A stretch of DNA of 64,000 nt, taken from contig AJWJ01000002.1 of assembly GCA_000277445.1 (NCBI GenBank), forward strand, positions 62,001-126,000. Reading direction: 5' to 3'. Origin of the DNA: Polysphondylium violaceum. Its lineage: Eukaryota; Evosea; Eumycetozoa; Dictyosteliales; Dictyosteliaceae. The position numbers and the translations under genes were made by a program. A model generated the notes under the pieces. That model searched no databases, was not told the origin of the DNA, and saw only the letters and a program-made list of their open reading frames with translations. Positions 1-10,590 of the stretch are shown piece after piece. Within the stretch, counting starts at the first letter, position 1. Each line of letters begins with the position of its first letter.

Positions 1-277
1 AGTATTGTGGATTGTCATAGTTGAATAGATTGAATACTGCATCTGTGGGCGAATCGTCAAAAAACTTTAGCTTAAGATCATCATCAATCACTGTTTCGTC
101 GAGCAATAGATGCTTGAATGTCACTGTGGTCTGATCAGGTTTATTGAATACCCATTCATCGCCATTCTTTTCCAAAACATCTTTTATACAACTACATATA
201 TCTTGATAAATCTTGTTATTGAATACAGCTGTGTCATTGTTGTTGTTATTGCTATTGTTATTGCTATCTGTACTCAT
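1..277 (-). CDS. Unrecognised protein, N-terminal part (runs off the window)
   Basis: An open frame runs leftwards from an ATG at 277-275 to the window edge, giving the first 92 residues. It starts MSTDSNNNSNNNNN, an Asn/Ser tract common in dictyostelid proteins, and continues into a mixed acidic and hydrophobic sequence (for example KDVLEKNGDEWVFNKPDQ) that looks like a folded domain. No family was recognised. The upstream DNA is A-rich, as expected before a dictyostelid start codon. The 3' part of the gene lies outside the window, so length and function cannot be judged. Confidence 0.6.
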   Translation of the reverse strand, partial: MSTDSNNNSNNNNNDTAVFNNKIYQDICSCIKDVLEKNGDEWVFNKPDQTTVTFKHLLLDETVIDDDLKLKFFDDSPTDAVFNLFNYDNPQY

Positions 278-433
278 TTTGTAATCAAATGAAAAAAAAC
301 AAAAAAAAACAAAAAAAAACATGACATAGGGTAATAATATAGTGCATTATATTCTTGATAAATTCCCAAGAAATAATAGTGACAGAGATAGAGATAGATT
401 ACTGTTCAATTAAATACATGTGCTACTAAATAT

Positions 434-977
434 TTATTGGGCTTGTTGATCTTGTGTTTTAAATGCTTGAAAATGATCAGCAATATCTTTTACTGCCCAC
501 CATTGACTAAAGCTTTGACCATATAATACTTTATCTGTTGTTGTTATTGTTATTGTTTAATATTATTAGAGATGAGTGTTGTTAGAACTATAGTTATCGA
601 GAACATGTAAGAATTGTAGTGTAGAACATACCAAAACCAGATTTAGCACCAAAGTGCTTTACATCGATAACTTGTCTTTGTACTAAATCCAAAACAAATT
701 CAAACATGTAGTTTTCTGGATCATCTTTTGAAGATAATTTCTGACTGGCAAACTTGGTCAATGTGAATCCAATCTCTTGTCCAGTGACTGGAGTGTCGTA
801 GAGATCAAAAGAAATGTTATCTGTAGTTATAAATTTTTTAGGATTTGATTGATATTCACCAACAACCAATGCTCTGGGATATTGTTCAAAGTAGTTGGAA
901 TCGTTGAGAATAAGGTTAACCAATTGACCAACCAATCTAGGGAAAACACCGTCATTGTCTTTTTGTTTGTCTGTCAT
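434..977 (-). CDS. Unrecognised 148-residue protein, two exons
   Basis: Exon 1 is 977-632 and exon 2 is 534-434. The intron has a GTATGT donor and an AACAACAG acceptor, and splicing keeps the frame, giving 148 residues. The protein begins MTDKQKDNDGVFPRLVGQLV and ends in KTQDQQAQ. It has no signal peptide or membrane segment and looks like a small soluble cytosolic protein with alternating helices and strands. I do not recognise the family. The start is the first ATG in frame. Without splicing, the frame would end shortly after the donor, and the downstream exon carries the coherent Trp-rich segment SFSQWWAVKDIADHFQ, which supports the splice. Confidence 0.7.
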
Positions 978-1548
978 TTCTATTTATTTATATGTTTATA
1001 TGTACAAGGTTTTATGAGTAATAATATTAATGCGCGCGTTTTTTTTTATCATTTTCATTTTTTTTTTTTTTTCATTTTTTTTTTTTCAAATTTGGGCGCA
1101 ATTTCATTCTAGGTAAGTGAGTAATTCCTCGAAATTAGATAAATTATTATCTCTATGTAAAAAAAGGATTTCCATTCAGTAAGAGAGTTTTCTATTAATA
1201 GAAAATAATGATTCATTATTTTACCTCTATATAAATTATTCAATTCAGGTTGATGAAACACTAAAGAAGAAATAGAGAGAAAAGTATAGGCTCTGGACAT
1301 AAACAAAACCTATATTTGTTTAATTTATATTTGATGTAAATATGAATAAATAAAAACGACGAAAGAATATTTTTTTTAAATTTTTTTTAATTTTCTTTTT
1401 TTTTCACTCCCACTTCTTCAAGAGATCTTCACCAAAAAATGATTTCTTGAAAATTAATTTTAAAAACACGAATCTCATTCAATATAATACAGATAGGTAG
1501 AATATAGATATTTTGTGTGTTTGTGTAAGCAACAATACAATATATACA
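978..1548. other. Divergent intergenic region
   Basis: This 571-bp spacer lies between two divergently transcribed genes and probably holds both promoters. It is AT-rich with T runs near 1045-1085 and 1370-1400. Short open frames here have no ATG context or composition suggesting coding. I see no RNA gene or repeat of note. Confidence 0.6.
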
Positions 1549-4500
1549 ATGTATCATATCTATTCATCAGACATTCAACCCATTGCAAAGGGTCACAGTA
1601 AAAAGAATGATAAGAACAGTGAAGATCAAAAAAAGAGATTCAACTCCAAAGTGTTGGTCATTGTGTTGATAGGCATACTCTTTCATGCAGTGTTTACACT
1701 CAGTATCTTTGATATATACTTTAGATCTCCACTTGTTCACGGTATGACTCCTCATCCTGTTCATTCCCAACCACCAGCTAAAAGATTAGTTTTGTTTGTA
1801 GGTAAGTAGGAGTAGTGTTGGATTATGTATAAATGTATCAAGGATATAGGATAGGATATTAATACATCAATCAATAATAACAACAACAACAAAAGCTGAT
1901 GGATTAAGAGCAGACAAATTTTATGAACTTGAAAATCAAACAAGTAGAGCACCATTTCTTAGGGATATTGTAGAAAATAAGGGTAGTTGGGGTGTGTCAC
2001 ATACAAGAGTGCCCACTGAAACTAGACCTGGACATGTTGCATTGATTGCAGGTTTCTATGAGGATGTAAGTGCGGTGACCAAGGGCTGGAAATCCAATCC
2101 TGTGGAGTTTGATCATTTGTTTAATCAGACACGTTATTCATGGGGATACGGCAGTCCCGATATTCTCCCCATGTTTTCCGATCATGTGCCACACATGACC
2201 TCAGAGTCTTATCCACCCGACGCAGAGGACTATGGTGCCGACGCCTCCAAACTCGATACATGGGTGTTTGACAAGATTGAAGAGTTGTTTAACAACGCAA
2301 GCAGGGATCCCGAGTTGGACAAGAGATTGCGATCCGACAAGATCGCCATCTTTTTGCATTTGCTCGGCTTGGACACCAACGGCCACGCCTACAGACCCTA
2401 TTCTAAAGAATACTATGACAACATAGGTGTCGTCGACAGGGGCATTGAAAAGATGTGCAAGTTGATCGAAGACTTTTACGGCGACCAATCGACAGCCTAC
2501 GTGTTTACTGCCGATCACGGCATGAGTAACAGAGGCAGTCACGGAGATGGCGAGCGAGCCAACACCGAGACACCTCTCGTCGCCTGGGGCAAGGGCGTGC
2601 GTGGCCCCTTGTCTGCACAATTCCAGATGGACCGTATTGCCAAACTTCGTGGCAAGGGCAAAGAGACCCTCCTCGCCAATCCCGAGACACCAGAAAACTG
2701 GAAGCTCTCGCACTTGATGCGATCAGATGTCTCGCAAGCCGACGTCGCACCCCTGATGACTTCGCTCATTGGCATTCCATCGCCCCTCAACTCTGTCGGC
2801 GTTTTGCCCACCGATTACTTGGGCACCGATGCCCAATACACCACCCTTGCACTCTACAGCAACACCCTCCAAATCTACGAGATGTATGTAGTCAAATCCA
2901 CCTCGAAAAAGGCCACCAGTCTCTTATTCTTTAGCCCCTTTACCAAACTCGTCGATGCCCAACAACGTCTCGACCATATCAACCAGTTGATCGACACCAA
3001 GCAATACGACGACGCCCAGATCCTCTGTCTCGACATGATCCAACTCTGTTTGGAGGGCCTCAACTACTTTCAGACCTATGACAGACCCTTCCTCATGACC
3101 ATCGTCTCGTTGGGCTACTTTGGCTGGATCATCACTCTGGGTCTGTACGTGATCAACAACTACACACTCATTGGCACCAACTGCCACCACCTGATCCTCA
3201 CCTCGACCATTCCCAAGTTCCAAACACTCTCCAAGCTCCTCATTGTGGGTATGTCTGTCGTTTTGTATGGCTTCCTCTTGTCCAACGAATCGCCCCTCCT
3301 CTACTATCTCTACTGCACCTTTGTCATCTTGTTTTGGGGCAAAACCATCCCATCCAACATTGTGCCACTCTACATCTTCCTGGGCAACAATCTCCTTGGC
3401 TCCATTGCCAACTCGCAGCCATCGGTCGAGCAAAAGAGACAGAGTAAAAAGATTATCAAAAATTTTGTAATCCTTGTCGTGTCGGCCATCTTTGTCATGG
3501 AGCTTCTCGTCGTTGCCTACTTTAATCGTTCGGTATTGTCCATCATCTACATTGCCATTGGTATTGTATCCTTGTTTACCATTGCCAAAAAGCAAAACAT
3601 CCTCTTTAAATCACTCTGGATGGTATCTTGTCTGCTCATGTCCATCTTTCCCAACCTCCCCATCGACTATGGCAATGACACCAATCTTGTGTGTTTGGGT
3701 GGTGTTCTCGTCGCCCTATTAAGCTTTTTGGCTTTAAATGCACTCAAGTCGTCATCCAAAAATACAAACAACATCAACTCCAGTAGTAGCAATAGCGGTA
3801 CCAAGAAAAAGAGTCAAACTTTTATCATTGCTCTCATTGTTGTATTACTTTTATCAACATGGATTGTGTATAGTACTGATAAATCATTAGAGAAAAAGAT
3901 TGGTTTACCATTCGTCAACCAAATTGCAAGTTGGTTTATTTTATTGTCCAGCATGGTTGTATTGGGTGTGTATAGAGGTAAAGGTTATTACGATCATTGG
4001 ACTTTTCTTTGTATAGCTTTATCAATTCCATTCCTATTGCTCTCTATCTCTTTTGAAGTATTATTCTTTGGTTGCTTTATATTAAATCTAACACTATGGA
4101 TGATTTTTGAATTAAAAGTTGACAGTCATCCAAAATTGGTATCAAATACAATCTCAACACTAACTTCATCCTCTGTTGCCTCTTTTAGTATGAGTAATAT
4201 TACTCAACAAGATATTAGAAGAGCAATTATTTATGTATGTATATTTTATTATTATTATTATTTTTGTGATAATTAACACTTTTTTTCCAAATCTTAGATA
4301 TTCTTTTGTTATGTTGGATTTTTTGGAACAGGAAATATTGCAAGTATAAGTAGTTTTGAAATTTCATCCACTTATAGATTTAGTACCATATTTTCACCAT
4401 TTTTAATGGCCATTTTATTATTGATAAAGATTTTTATCCCATTGTTATTGGTTGCCGTATCGTTTTCATTGTTAAACAATAGTTTAAATATTCCTAGACC

Positions 4501-4711
4501 CGGTAGCTTTTTGGTGGTGATTGCACTCTCTGATATAATGAGTTTAAATTTCTTTTTCCTTGTCAAAGATTATGGTAGTTGGTTAGAGATCGGTACTAGT
4601 ATTAGTCATTATGGTATTTCAAATGCATTTATTATTTTACAATTACTATTATTCACTGTTTCCTCTTTATTAGTCCCAACAAATTTAAAATCTCCTGCCT
4701 CTAATAAATAA
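1549..4711 (+). CDS. pigN: GPI ethanolamine phosphate transferase 1 (PIG-N/Mcd4)
   Basis: The exons are 1549-1801, 1896-4234 and 4298-4711, giving 1001 residues (the family is about 920-1000). PIG-N adds ethanolamine phosphate to the first mannose of the GPI precursor in the ER lumen. Evidence seen: an N-terminal signal-anchor ([20 protein letters not shown]), then the family signature FRSPLVHGM, the alkaline-phosphatase-like metal site [20 protein letters not shown] across the first splice, [49 protein letters not shown] and [13 protein letters not shown]. About a dozen membrane helices follow. The start is the ATG at 1549; an upstream in-frame TTG at 1513 is unlikely. Codon choice is C-rich from about 2040 to 3760 and AT-rich on both sides. 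Another GPI-pathway gene, PIG-P, lies at 39673-40899. Confidence 0.95.
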
Positions 4712-5152
4712 AATTTAATCATTTATAAAATATATTCAATATATTAAACATCATATTTTTTTTTCAATAATCTTGTAAGAAAGAGAAAAACAAGGTGGAT
4801 TTAACCAAGTTTCTAAAATTATAAGTCTTCAAGTCATAAATTGAAAAAATAAAAGTTTTAATATATCTTAATAAAACCCCTCCATAAATGGTACTACAAA
4901 TTTTTCATTGTCAAAAATGGGGGTATGAACAACACACCACCACCATAAATGTAATTCTATTTTTTTAATAAATCTTAGGTGTGGGTGTGAAATTTTAGTA
5001 AATAATTTGTATTTTCAACATTTTTGCATGTTTTAAGAAAATTCCCCATTTTTGTTATTTAAAAGAGTAGACTATAAATTGTTAATTACAAAAACTGGTA
5101 TAATCTTTAAAAGAAAAAAGAACTACAACCACTACAACTTAATATATTAAAT
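4712..5152. other. Intergenic region with an 11-bp inverted repeat
   Basis: This 441-bp AT-rich spacer holds CAAAAATGGGG at 4912-4922 and its exact reverse complement at 5044-5054, about 120 bp apart. No longer structure is evident. It probably includes the 3' end of the upstream gene and the promoter of the small ORF that follows. Confidence 0.5.
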
Positions 5153-5332
5153 ATGGCAATAAATACATTTTTACATCAACTAGATAATACAAGAGTAGTA
5201 TTAGTTCCACAAAGAGCACTAAGATGGTTATTTACAGTAAAATCTAAAAAAACTCAAGCAACAAGGAAAAGAAATTGTACAATGATAGTTCAAGATGAAG
5301 AAATTTCACCTCTATATCAAAAATTGGAATAA
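5153..5332 (+). CDS. Small hypothetical protein, 59 residues
   Basis: A complete ATG-to-TAA frame encodes MAINTFLHQLDNTRVVLVPQ and continues through a basic stretch (KSKKTQATRKR) to an acidic C-terminus ending LYQKLE. It is too short to recognise. In favour of coding are an A-rich start context (AAATATGG), mixed amino-acid composition instead of the Lys/Asn/Ile/Phe bias of random AT-rich frames, and a position with at least 400 bp of apparent promoter. It could still be a chance frame. It has no signal peptide or membrane segment. Confidence 0.45.
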   Translation: MAINTFLHQLDNTRVVLVPQRALRWLFTVKSKKTQATRKRNCTMIVQDEEISPLYQKLE

Positions 5333-5470
5333 AGTTTTATGGATACATGCAATCCTGTTGTAAATTTTAATTTGTATAAATAATAATAAATAGATTTATT
5401 TAAAAATAATTTAATGTTAAATTTAATGTGAAGGCTGCATTTACTTTTCTTATTTTTTGTTATAGTATTC

Positions 5471-6596
5471 TTATTCTTCAATAATATTAGAGTTTGTCGT
5501 GATGGTGGTGTTGATGGAATCTGAAAAGGTAGAGTCAGTGTATGCTGATTCACCGTATGGTGTGACACCATTTTCTTCATCGTGTTGTACATTAATGGAA
5601 TTGGATATGGCTGGCTCTGGAACACTGTCCATGGCTTTAGAGCTTTCCTTGTTTTCAAAACCAAAGTAGTTGAAGATCTTTTCATAAAAAGTTCTGAGAT
5701 CTCTGCCATAGACAACAAACAAGGTGTACAATACCAACCAATTAAAGTAGATACAAGTCAACCAGAAAAAGAATTGTTCACCATTGGGACCTGGCACAAT
5801 CATAAATGTAAAAATTGTGTAGATGAAAATGGAACATGTCACCAAAATACCAGAAGAGAATAATTTAATTTTAGTCATTTTAGACAATGCTTTTTGTCCA
5901 TAAAACAAGTAACCTTTGATTGCGAAAAAGATAATACATAAAATAAACAACATTGCTTTGGTGTAATATAATTCTACTCTTTCAATTTCAAGTCTGAATT
6001 TGTTGTGGAATAATTTAAATTTACCCAAAATGACAAGAAATTCCAAAGCCAAAAAGATTGAAATTAAACTAATAAATAATGGTTTAGTTCTCTTTGTAAA
6101 AATTTTACCTTTTCTAATTTCAAATACATCTTCATAAATTCCAATCCTACAATTATTAAATAATTTTATATTAAAAAAATGTTTGAAAAAAGCAATCAGG
6201 AAATAAGGAAATTTAATATTTACCAATAAACAATTAATAAACTATAAGCAGAGACAATACCAATTTTAGAAATATGGTCTGTAATTACTTGTGTTAAATC
6301 AAAAACGTAAACATATTTATCTGGTATTGGGGTCATATTAGCAGCATAACTACCAATAAATGTATATGTTTTAGCTAAAATTTAAAAGAGATTAATATAT
6401 ATTTATTATAAACCTTTTAATTATATATATATTTACCGAGTAAAAAGAAAACAAAACTAATATGGATACCTTCTTTCAAAAAAGCATTGGAATGTTTTTT
6501 ACAAATTAAAAGATAAACAGTTTTTATAATTGCCAATACCAATGTAATGAAATACATTATGGATTGAGCTAAAATTTCATTATTGGACATCACCAT
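5471..6596 (-). CDS. Seven-helix membrane protein, possibly THH1/TOM1-like
   Basis: The exons are 6596-6437, 6374-6224 and 6146-5471, giving 328 residues with frame kept across both introns. Seven hydrophobic segments are visible, approximately IMYFITLVLAIIKTVYLLIC, GIHISFVFFLL, SAYSLLIVYWIGIY, PLFISLISIFLALEFLVIL, AMLFILCIIFFAIKGYLF, GILVTCSIFIYTIFTFMIV and FFFWLTCIYFNWLVLYTLFV. A Ser/Thr/Asn-rich cytosolic tail of about 60 residues follows. The short N-terminus, even helix spacing and YGRDLRT after the last helix resemble THH1/TOM1/TOM3 or other GPCR-like proteins, but this is a weak match by eye. It is probably a plasma-membrane or endomembrane protein of unknown role. The preceding 1.5 kb of non-coding DNA is its likely promoter. 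Confidence 0.75.
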
Positions 6597-8126
6597 TTTT
6601 AAATAAATATATTATTGTATATTGATAAACAATAACAATGAGATGTATTAAACTACAACAAAGACAACAACAACAACAACAACAACAAATACAATAGAAT
6701 TAACTATGGATTGATTTGAACTAGAAAAAAAAAAAGAAACAACACAAATATAGAATTATTCTTGATTAAGCACAAGAATTTTTGAAATTAGTTGATTATT
6801 TTTATTATTGATTGATAATAGTTTTGATTATTATTATTAGTTTTTATTTTAATTTGTTTCTCTTTTTTTATTTTGATTTGGTGGTGATGTGGAAAAGTGT
6901 GTTTAATTAAATAAGTAAAAAAAGAAAACAAATAATTTAATTTATAAATCAATCAAATAAAAATATCAGTAGTATTGTCATTACAACCCCCACTTCTTTT
7001 CCAAAAAGGAAATTAAAATCACACCCCTTCATATATTATTATTATTTTTTCACACTCTCTCTGTGTATAATTATTATTTTTATTATTTAGAGTGGTTTGA
7101 CCTTTTTATATGTCTTATTTTAACTAATATTACAAGATGTTTTTGTAATCATTTATCATCATTTTTGGCATATACCACATCAACCCCCACCCTATTATAT
7201 TATCTTTTCTCCCCCAATTAAAACTGGTTGTATAGTGAATGTGCTTTACTCTCTCCACTAAAACAGAGCAGCAACAACAACGATAGTTTATCATTTTATA
7301 TTATAATACAATATGGGCATCTTATTTTATTTCTAAATATATTTTTAATCTCCCTCTCCCATTCTACCATATACATTTATTGTTTTCACTCTATTTATCA
7401 GTGGTATAAGTGAAAAAAGAAAACACACCACACACTATTTATATATATAGAAATACACACACTCTCACTCTTACATTTAAATCAAACACACTCTGATAAA
7501 ATAATTTCACAACACTACCCAAATATTGACGGGATCTTATGTTTTTAAAAAAAATGTGGGTAACATTACAACTGTAACGGCATAACAGATACAAAGAAAA
7601 TGTAAATTATGAAAAATGAGTGTGTGTTTTATTTTGCAATAGAGTATTAGATTGATATTGATTATAGAATGGGGGGAGTGGTGCGTATCCCATTTATTAT
7701 TTTGGCTAGCACTTGTGAACGTGTGTATGAGCTATACAATCAGCTGATGTATTCGGTTAAAGATTAAACAAACAAATACAAATCTAATGTATTTTTATTG
7801 TGATGGGTAACAGAACAGATACACTATTTACGTAAATAGTGATGTATTTTAAATGTCTTTTAGTGCGTTCTATTTATAGAGTTTAATTAATGTCAAAAAC
7901 ATCCATAAACGTAAATTAAATTCGTACACGCTCTATTCTTTTTCCCCGAATGTGTGTGAGATTTTGAATAGGGGGTGTGTGATAATTAAAAGGAGAAGAA
8001 GGTTAGATTATGTCAACAACATTGACAACTAAAATAATGAGGGGTATGAATCAAAATAGAAATAAAGTAAATTCATTTTGAACTTGTTTTGAACAAAACA
8101 ACCATGAACAAATTTATTTTAATTGA
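6597..8126. other. Long intergenic region (1.5 kb)
   Basis: No credible gene is present. The region is the upstream DNA of the seven-helix gene and includes a (CAA)n run near 6660-6690, T/A runs, and a distinct, less AT-rich segment from about 7560 to 8000 that carries a perfect palindrome (listed separately). Short open frames are low-complexity. Confidence 0.6.
7822..7841. repeat. Perfect 20-bp palindrome
   Basis: CACTATTTACGTAAATAGTG is its own reverse complement, with ACGT at the centre. It sits in the middle of a 1.5-kb gene-free stretch, about 1.2 kb upstream of the seven-helix gene. It could be a dimeric transcription-factor site or simply a cruciform-prone sequence; nothing in the sequence decides between these. 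Confidence 0.7.
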
Positions 8127-10376
8127 TTATTCAATATCGAAATCAAATTTAAAAGTATCTCGATTGAAGCCAAATATTTCTGTCTCTTGGCTGTGATCGT
8201 AGGTATTGGTTTCATCAAATGTATATTTTTTAGGATCGATCTCAAATGAGCCAAAAATTTCAGATTCTGAAAATATCTGATTGGAGACCAAGTAGTTTGA
8301 AGTTTTCAAATGGAAATTTGTTTTGGATTTAAAAGGGGGATGTACTTTTACTCTGTTGTTGACTTGAGGCTCAGATCTCCATGGTAAGGGAGTTTTTAAA
8401 CAACGAACCAATTGTTGTAAAGCGTCATACTTTTTTTCTGCTTTGAGAGTGTTGATTGTGACATCCAACAAATGAGTATACTGGTCCTGGTCATTGACAT
8501 GAGATAAAACAAACCACAAAAGAGGCGTATACATATACTTTGAACAAAGAATCTGGACCAATGTCTCTTGGTTCCAGTGCACATAGGTCTCTAACAAAGT
8601 CTTTCCAAAGAACCCTTGGCCAAAGTTTATGAATAAATTTTCAGTTTTGATTGAGATTTGAGCAGAGAGTCGAGATATTAGGTTTGTGATGTATCTTATA
8701 AACTTTACATTTCCAATACGGATGGCATGCAATAGAGCCACTGTTAGATAATTGCCATTCCACTGCTCTTGATCAAATCCATCCAATAGATATTCATAGA
8801 CAACTGGTATATCGAGATTATAGATTTGAGCCATACGGTCATAGAGCAAACACAACTCTACTAAAAGACATTTACATTTGGTGACCTTTTTGATGATCTC
8901 CATGGAAGCCAAACAAATGAATCCATTTTTAACTTGTGTCACAAATTGCTCGGCAAAGTGAGGTTTGTGAAAGGATATCACTTGGTAGAAAAGATGGACC
9001 AGTTCATTGTTGTTGATGGAAAAGATAAGAGTCTCCAATTGATAGAGTTCAATGAATAATAACTTACTTGATTCGTTCTCTATCAGGTATTTGACAATGT
9101 CAACACAACCACGAGACACAAATGTTTTGAAATCTGCAACAGACACTTGGAAATCGTCTTTGTAGACTCTGTGCAAAAGCTTTATGATTCTAATGTCTTG
9201 ATGATAGTTTTTCTTTATAAAAGCACTGCTAAACTGTGCCGGCCATGCATTGGTTTGGTCGATATATTCCAAGATTGGGTAGGGCGCATCGAAAGTTTTT
9301 GCTGTAAAGTTGAATCCGTGTGCTGCAAGATGTTTGTAGAACATTACGCTATGTTGGCAGGCATACTCGATATCCGAAATTGGATTTAAAGTTGGACTCT
9401 TTTCCAAAAGCCATTGAAATGTCTCAAAATTGGCCAGATGGCTACCAACAACAATTCTGTTAGGCAGGTGGCTATAACGATTGCACAAATAATCGAGTAG
9501 TTTAAGGTCGCCTATTTCATAGGCCTTTGGAAAATTGATCGTTGGTTTGAATTTTTGTATAATCTTTTCAATAAAGTCGTAATCGGTTGTGCACATACCA
9601 TCCCAAGGCAAATAAGATACTCTCAGTAGAGAACTATCGACATTTGCCAACAAAAATCCAGACAACTCTTTGAAATCTGCCAGATAGTAGATGATTCTAT
9701 TTTGTTTGGTGGCTGCTTGTTGGAATATATGATGGAAAAGATCAATATTCCCAAACTGTGAAGCATACTTCATGCATTTATAAGTTATCTCTGCCCCCAA
9801 TAACCGAAATGCCTGGTCATAGACCCGGCTAGACCCATGTTGTCCGATTATCTTTGTCAATAAATCTGGAGTCTGTTGTGCGCCAAACATGTATGACGAC
9901 GATATGTTTTTCTTGTAAAACTTCCAATACAATTCCAACTCTCTGTTGGCATCGAGCAAGAGCAGATGAGCTAGAATGGTATCCATATCATCATGTCTCA
10001 TTATATCTACATTTGCTTTAACTATTTGAAAAAACAATTTCCATACTCTTTTTAATCTATCTATACAATCATTGTTTGAAAAGAATGCTATGACATCTTG
10101 ATACCGAACATCAAAGATATACTTTAAATGCTCATCATCATAATTACTACCACTAGTATCGCTCTTGTGAATAATTTTAGCACCTAAACTCCATCGATGA
10201 TCAAATATAGCAAATCTTTTTGTTTTGAATAAAAGAGCAAATGGTATATCATAGTAAGCATAGGCTACTCTATCTTGACATTTGCAAAGATCAAGTATCT
10301 TTTTCGCTAAAAACTTATTCTTGAATATAGAAAAGAATAGTAGTGTTGGAGTTGTTGTTACTGTTGTTGTATGCAT
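8127..10376 (-). CDS. Large dictyostelid repeat protein, ankyrin-like
   Basis: A single-exon frame encodes 749 residues from an ATG at 10376. The N-terminus TLLFFSIFKNKFLAKKIL is followed by many 30-40-residue units of the kind seen in divergent ankyrin-repeat proteins that are greatly expanded in dictyostelids, for example ASQFGNIDLFHHIFQQA, YEIGDLKLLDYLCNRY, SRGCVDIVKYLIENES and AIRIGNVKFIRYITNL. Each has the pattern of a short helix, G-[ND]-[LV], and a second helix. The acidic C-terminus (from about residue 690) appears disordered. The N-terminal motif is shared with the FNIP gene at 20759-22447. No enzyme motif or signal peptide was seen. Function is unknown; it is probably a protein-binding scaffold. 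Confidence 0.8.
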   Translation of the reverse strand: MHTTTVTTTPTLLFFSIFKNKFLAKKILDLCKCQDRVAYAYYDIPFALLFKTKRFAIFDHRWSLGAKIIHKSDTSGSNYDDEHLKYIFDVRYQDVIAFFSNNDCIDRLKRVWKLFFQIVKANVDIMRHDDMDTILAHLLLLDANRELELYWKFYKKNISSSYMFGAQQTPDLLTKIIGQHGSSRVYDQAFRLLGAEITYKCMKYASQFGNIDLFHHIFQQAATKQNRIIYYLADFKELSGFLLANVDSSLLRVSYLPWDGMCTTDYDFIEKIIQKFKPTINFPKAYEIGDLKLLDYLCNRYSHLPNRIVVGSHLANFETFQWLLEKSPTLNPISDIEYACQHSVMFYKHLAAHGFNFTAKTFDAPYPILEYIDQTNAWPAQFSSAFIKKNYHQDIRIIKLLHRVYKDDFQVSVADFKTFVSRGCVDIVKYLIENESSKLLFIELYQLETLIFSINNNELVHLFYQVISFHKPHFAEQFVTQVKNGFICLASMEIIKKVTKCKCLLVELCLLYDRMAQIYNLDIPVVYEYLLDGFDQEQWNGNYLTVALLHAIRIGNVKFIRYITNLISRLSAQISIKTENLFINFGQGFFGKTLLETYVHWNQETLVQILCSKYMYTPLLWFVLSHVNDQDQYTHLLDVTINTLKAEKKYDALQQLVRCLKTPLPWRSEPQVNNRVKVHPPFKSKTNFHLKTSNYLVSNQIFSESEIFGSFEIDPKKYTFDETNTYDHSQETEIFGFNRDTFKFDFDIE

Positions 10377-10590
10377 TTATTTTATCATCATCTAGATATG
10401 TGTAATTTTTGTCATTTGATCACAATCTGATTCATAAATAGAAATTATTTTTTTTTTTCAAAATTGGGAAGAATTGAGAAAATGTCGAAGAGGGTAGATT
10501 TTTACAAAGTGTAATTAATTACAATTATATCCATATCGGACAATAAATAAACATTGGGTCTTAATTATTATTTTGTTTAAATTAGTTATT

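Noticed and set aside
1109-1306. 65-codon minus-strand frame
   Set aside because: Its composition is that of random AT-rich DNA and it sits in a divergent promoter region.
4912-5054. 11-bp inverted repeat CAAAAATGGGG as a hairpin
   Set aside because: The arms are about 120 bp apart, A/T-rich and short; chance is sufficient.
6660-6690. (CAA)n run as a tandem repeat of interest
   Set aside because: Such runs are very common in dictyostelid non-coding DNA.
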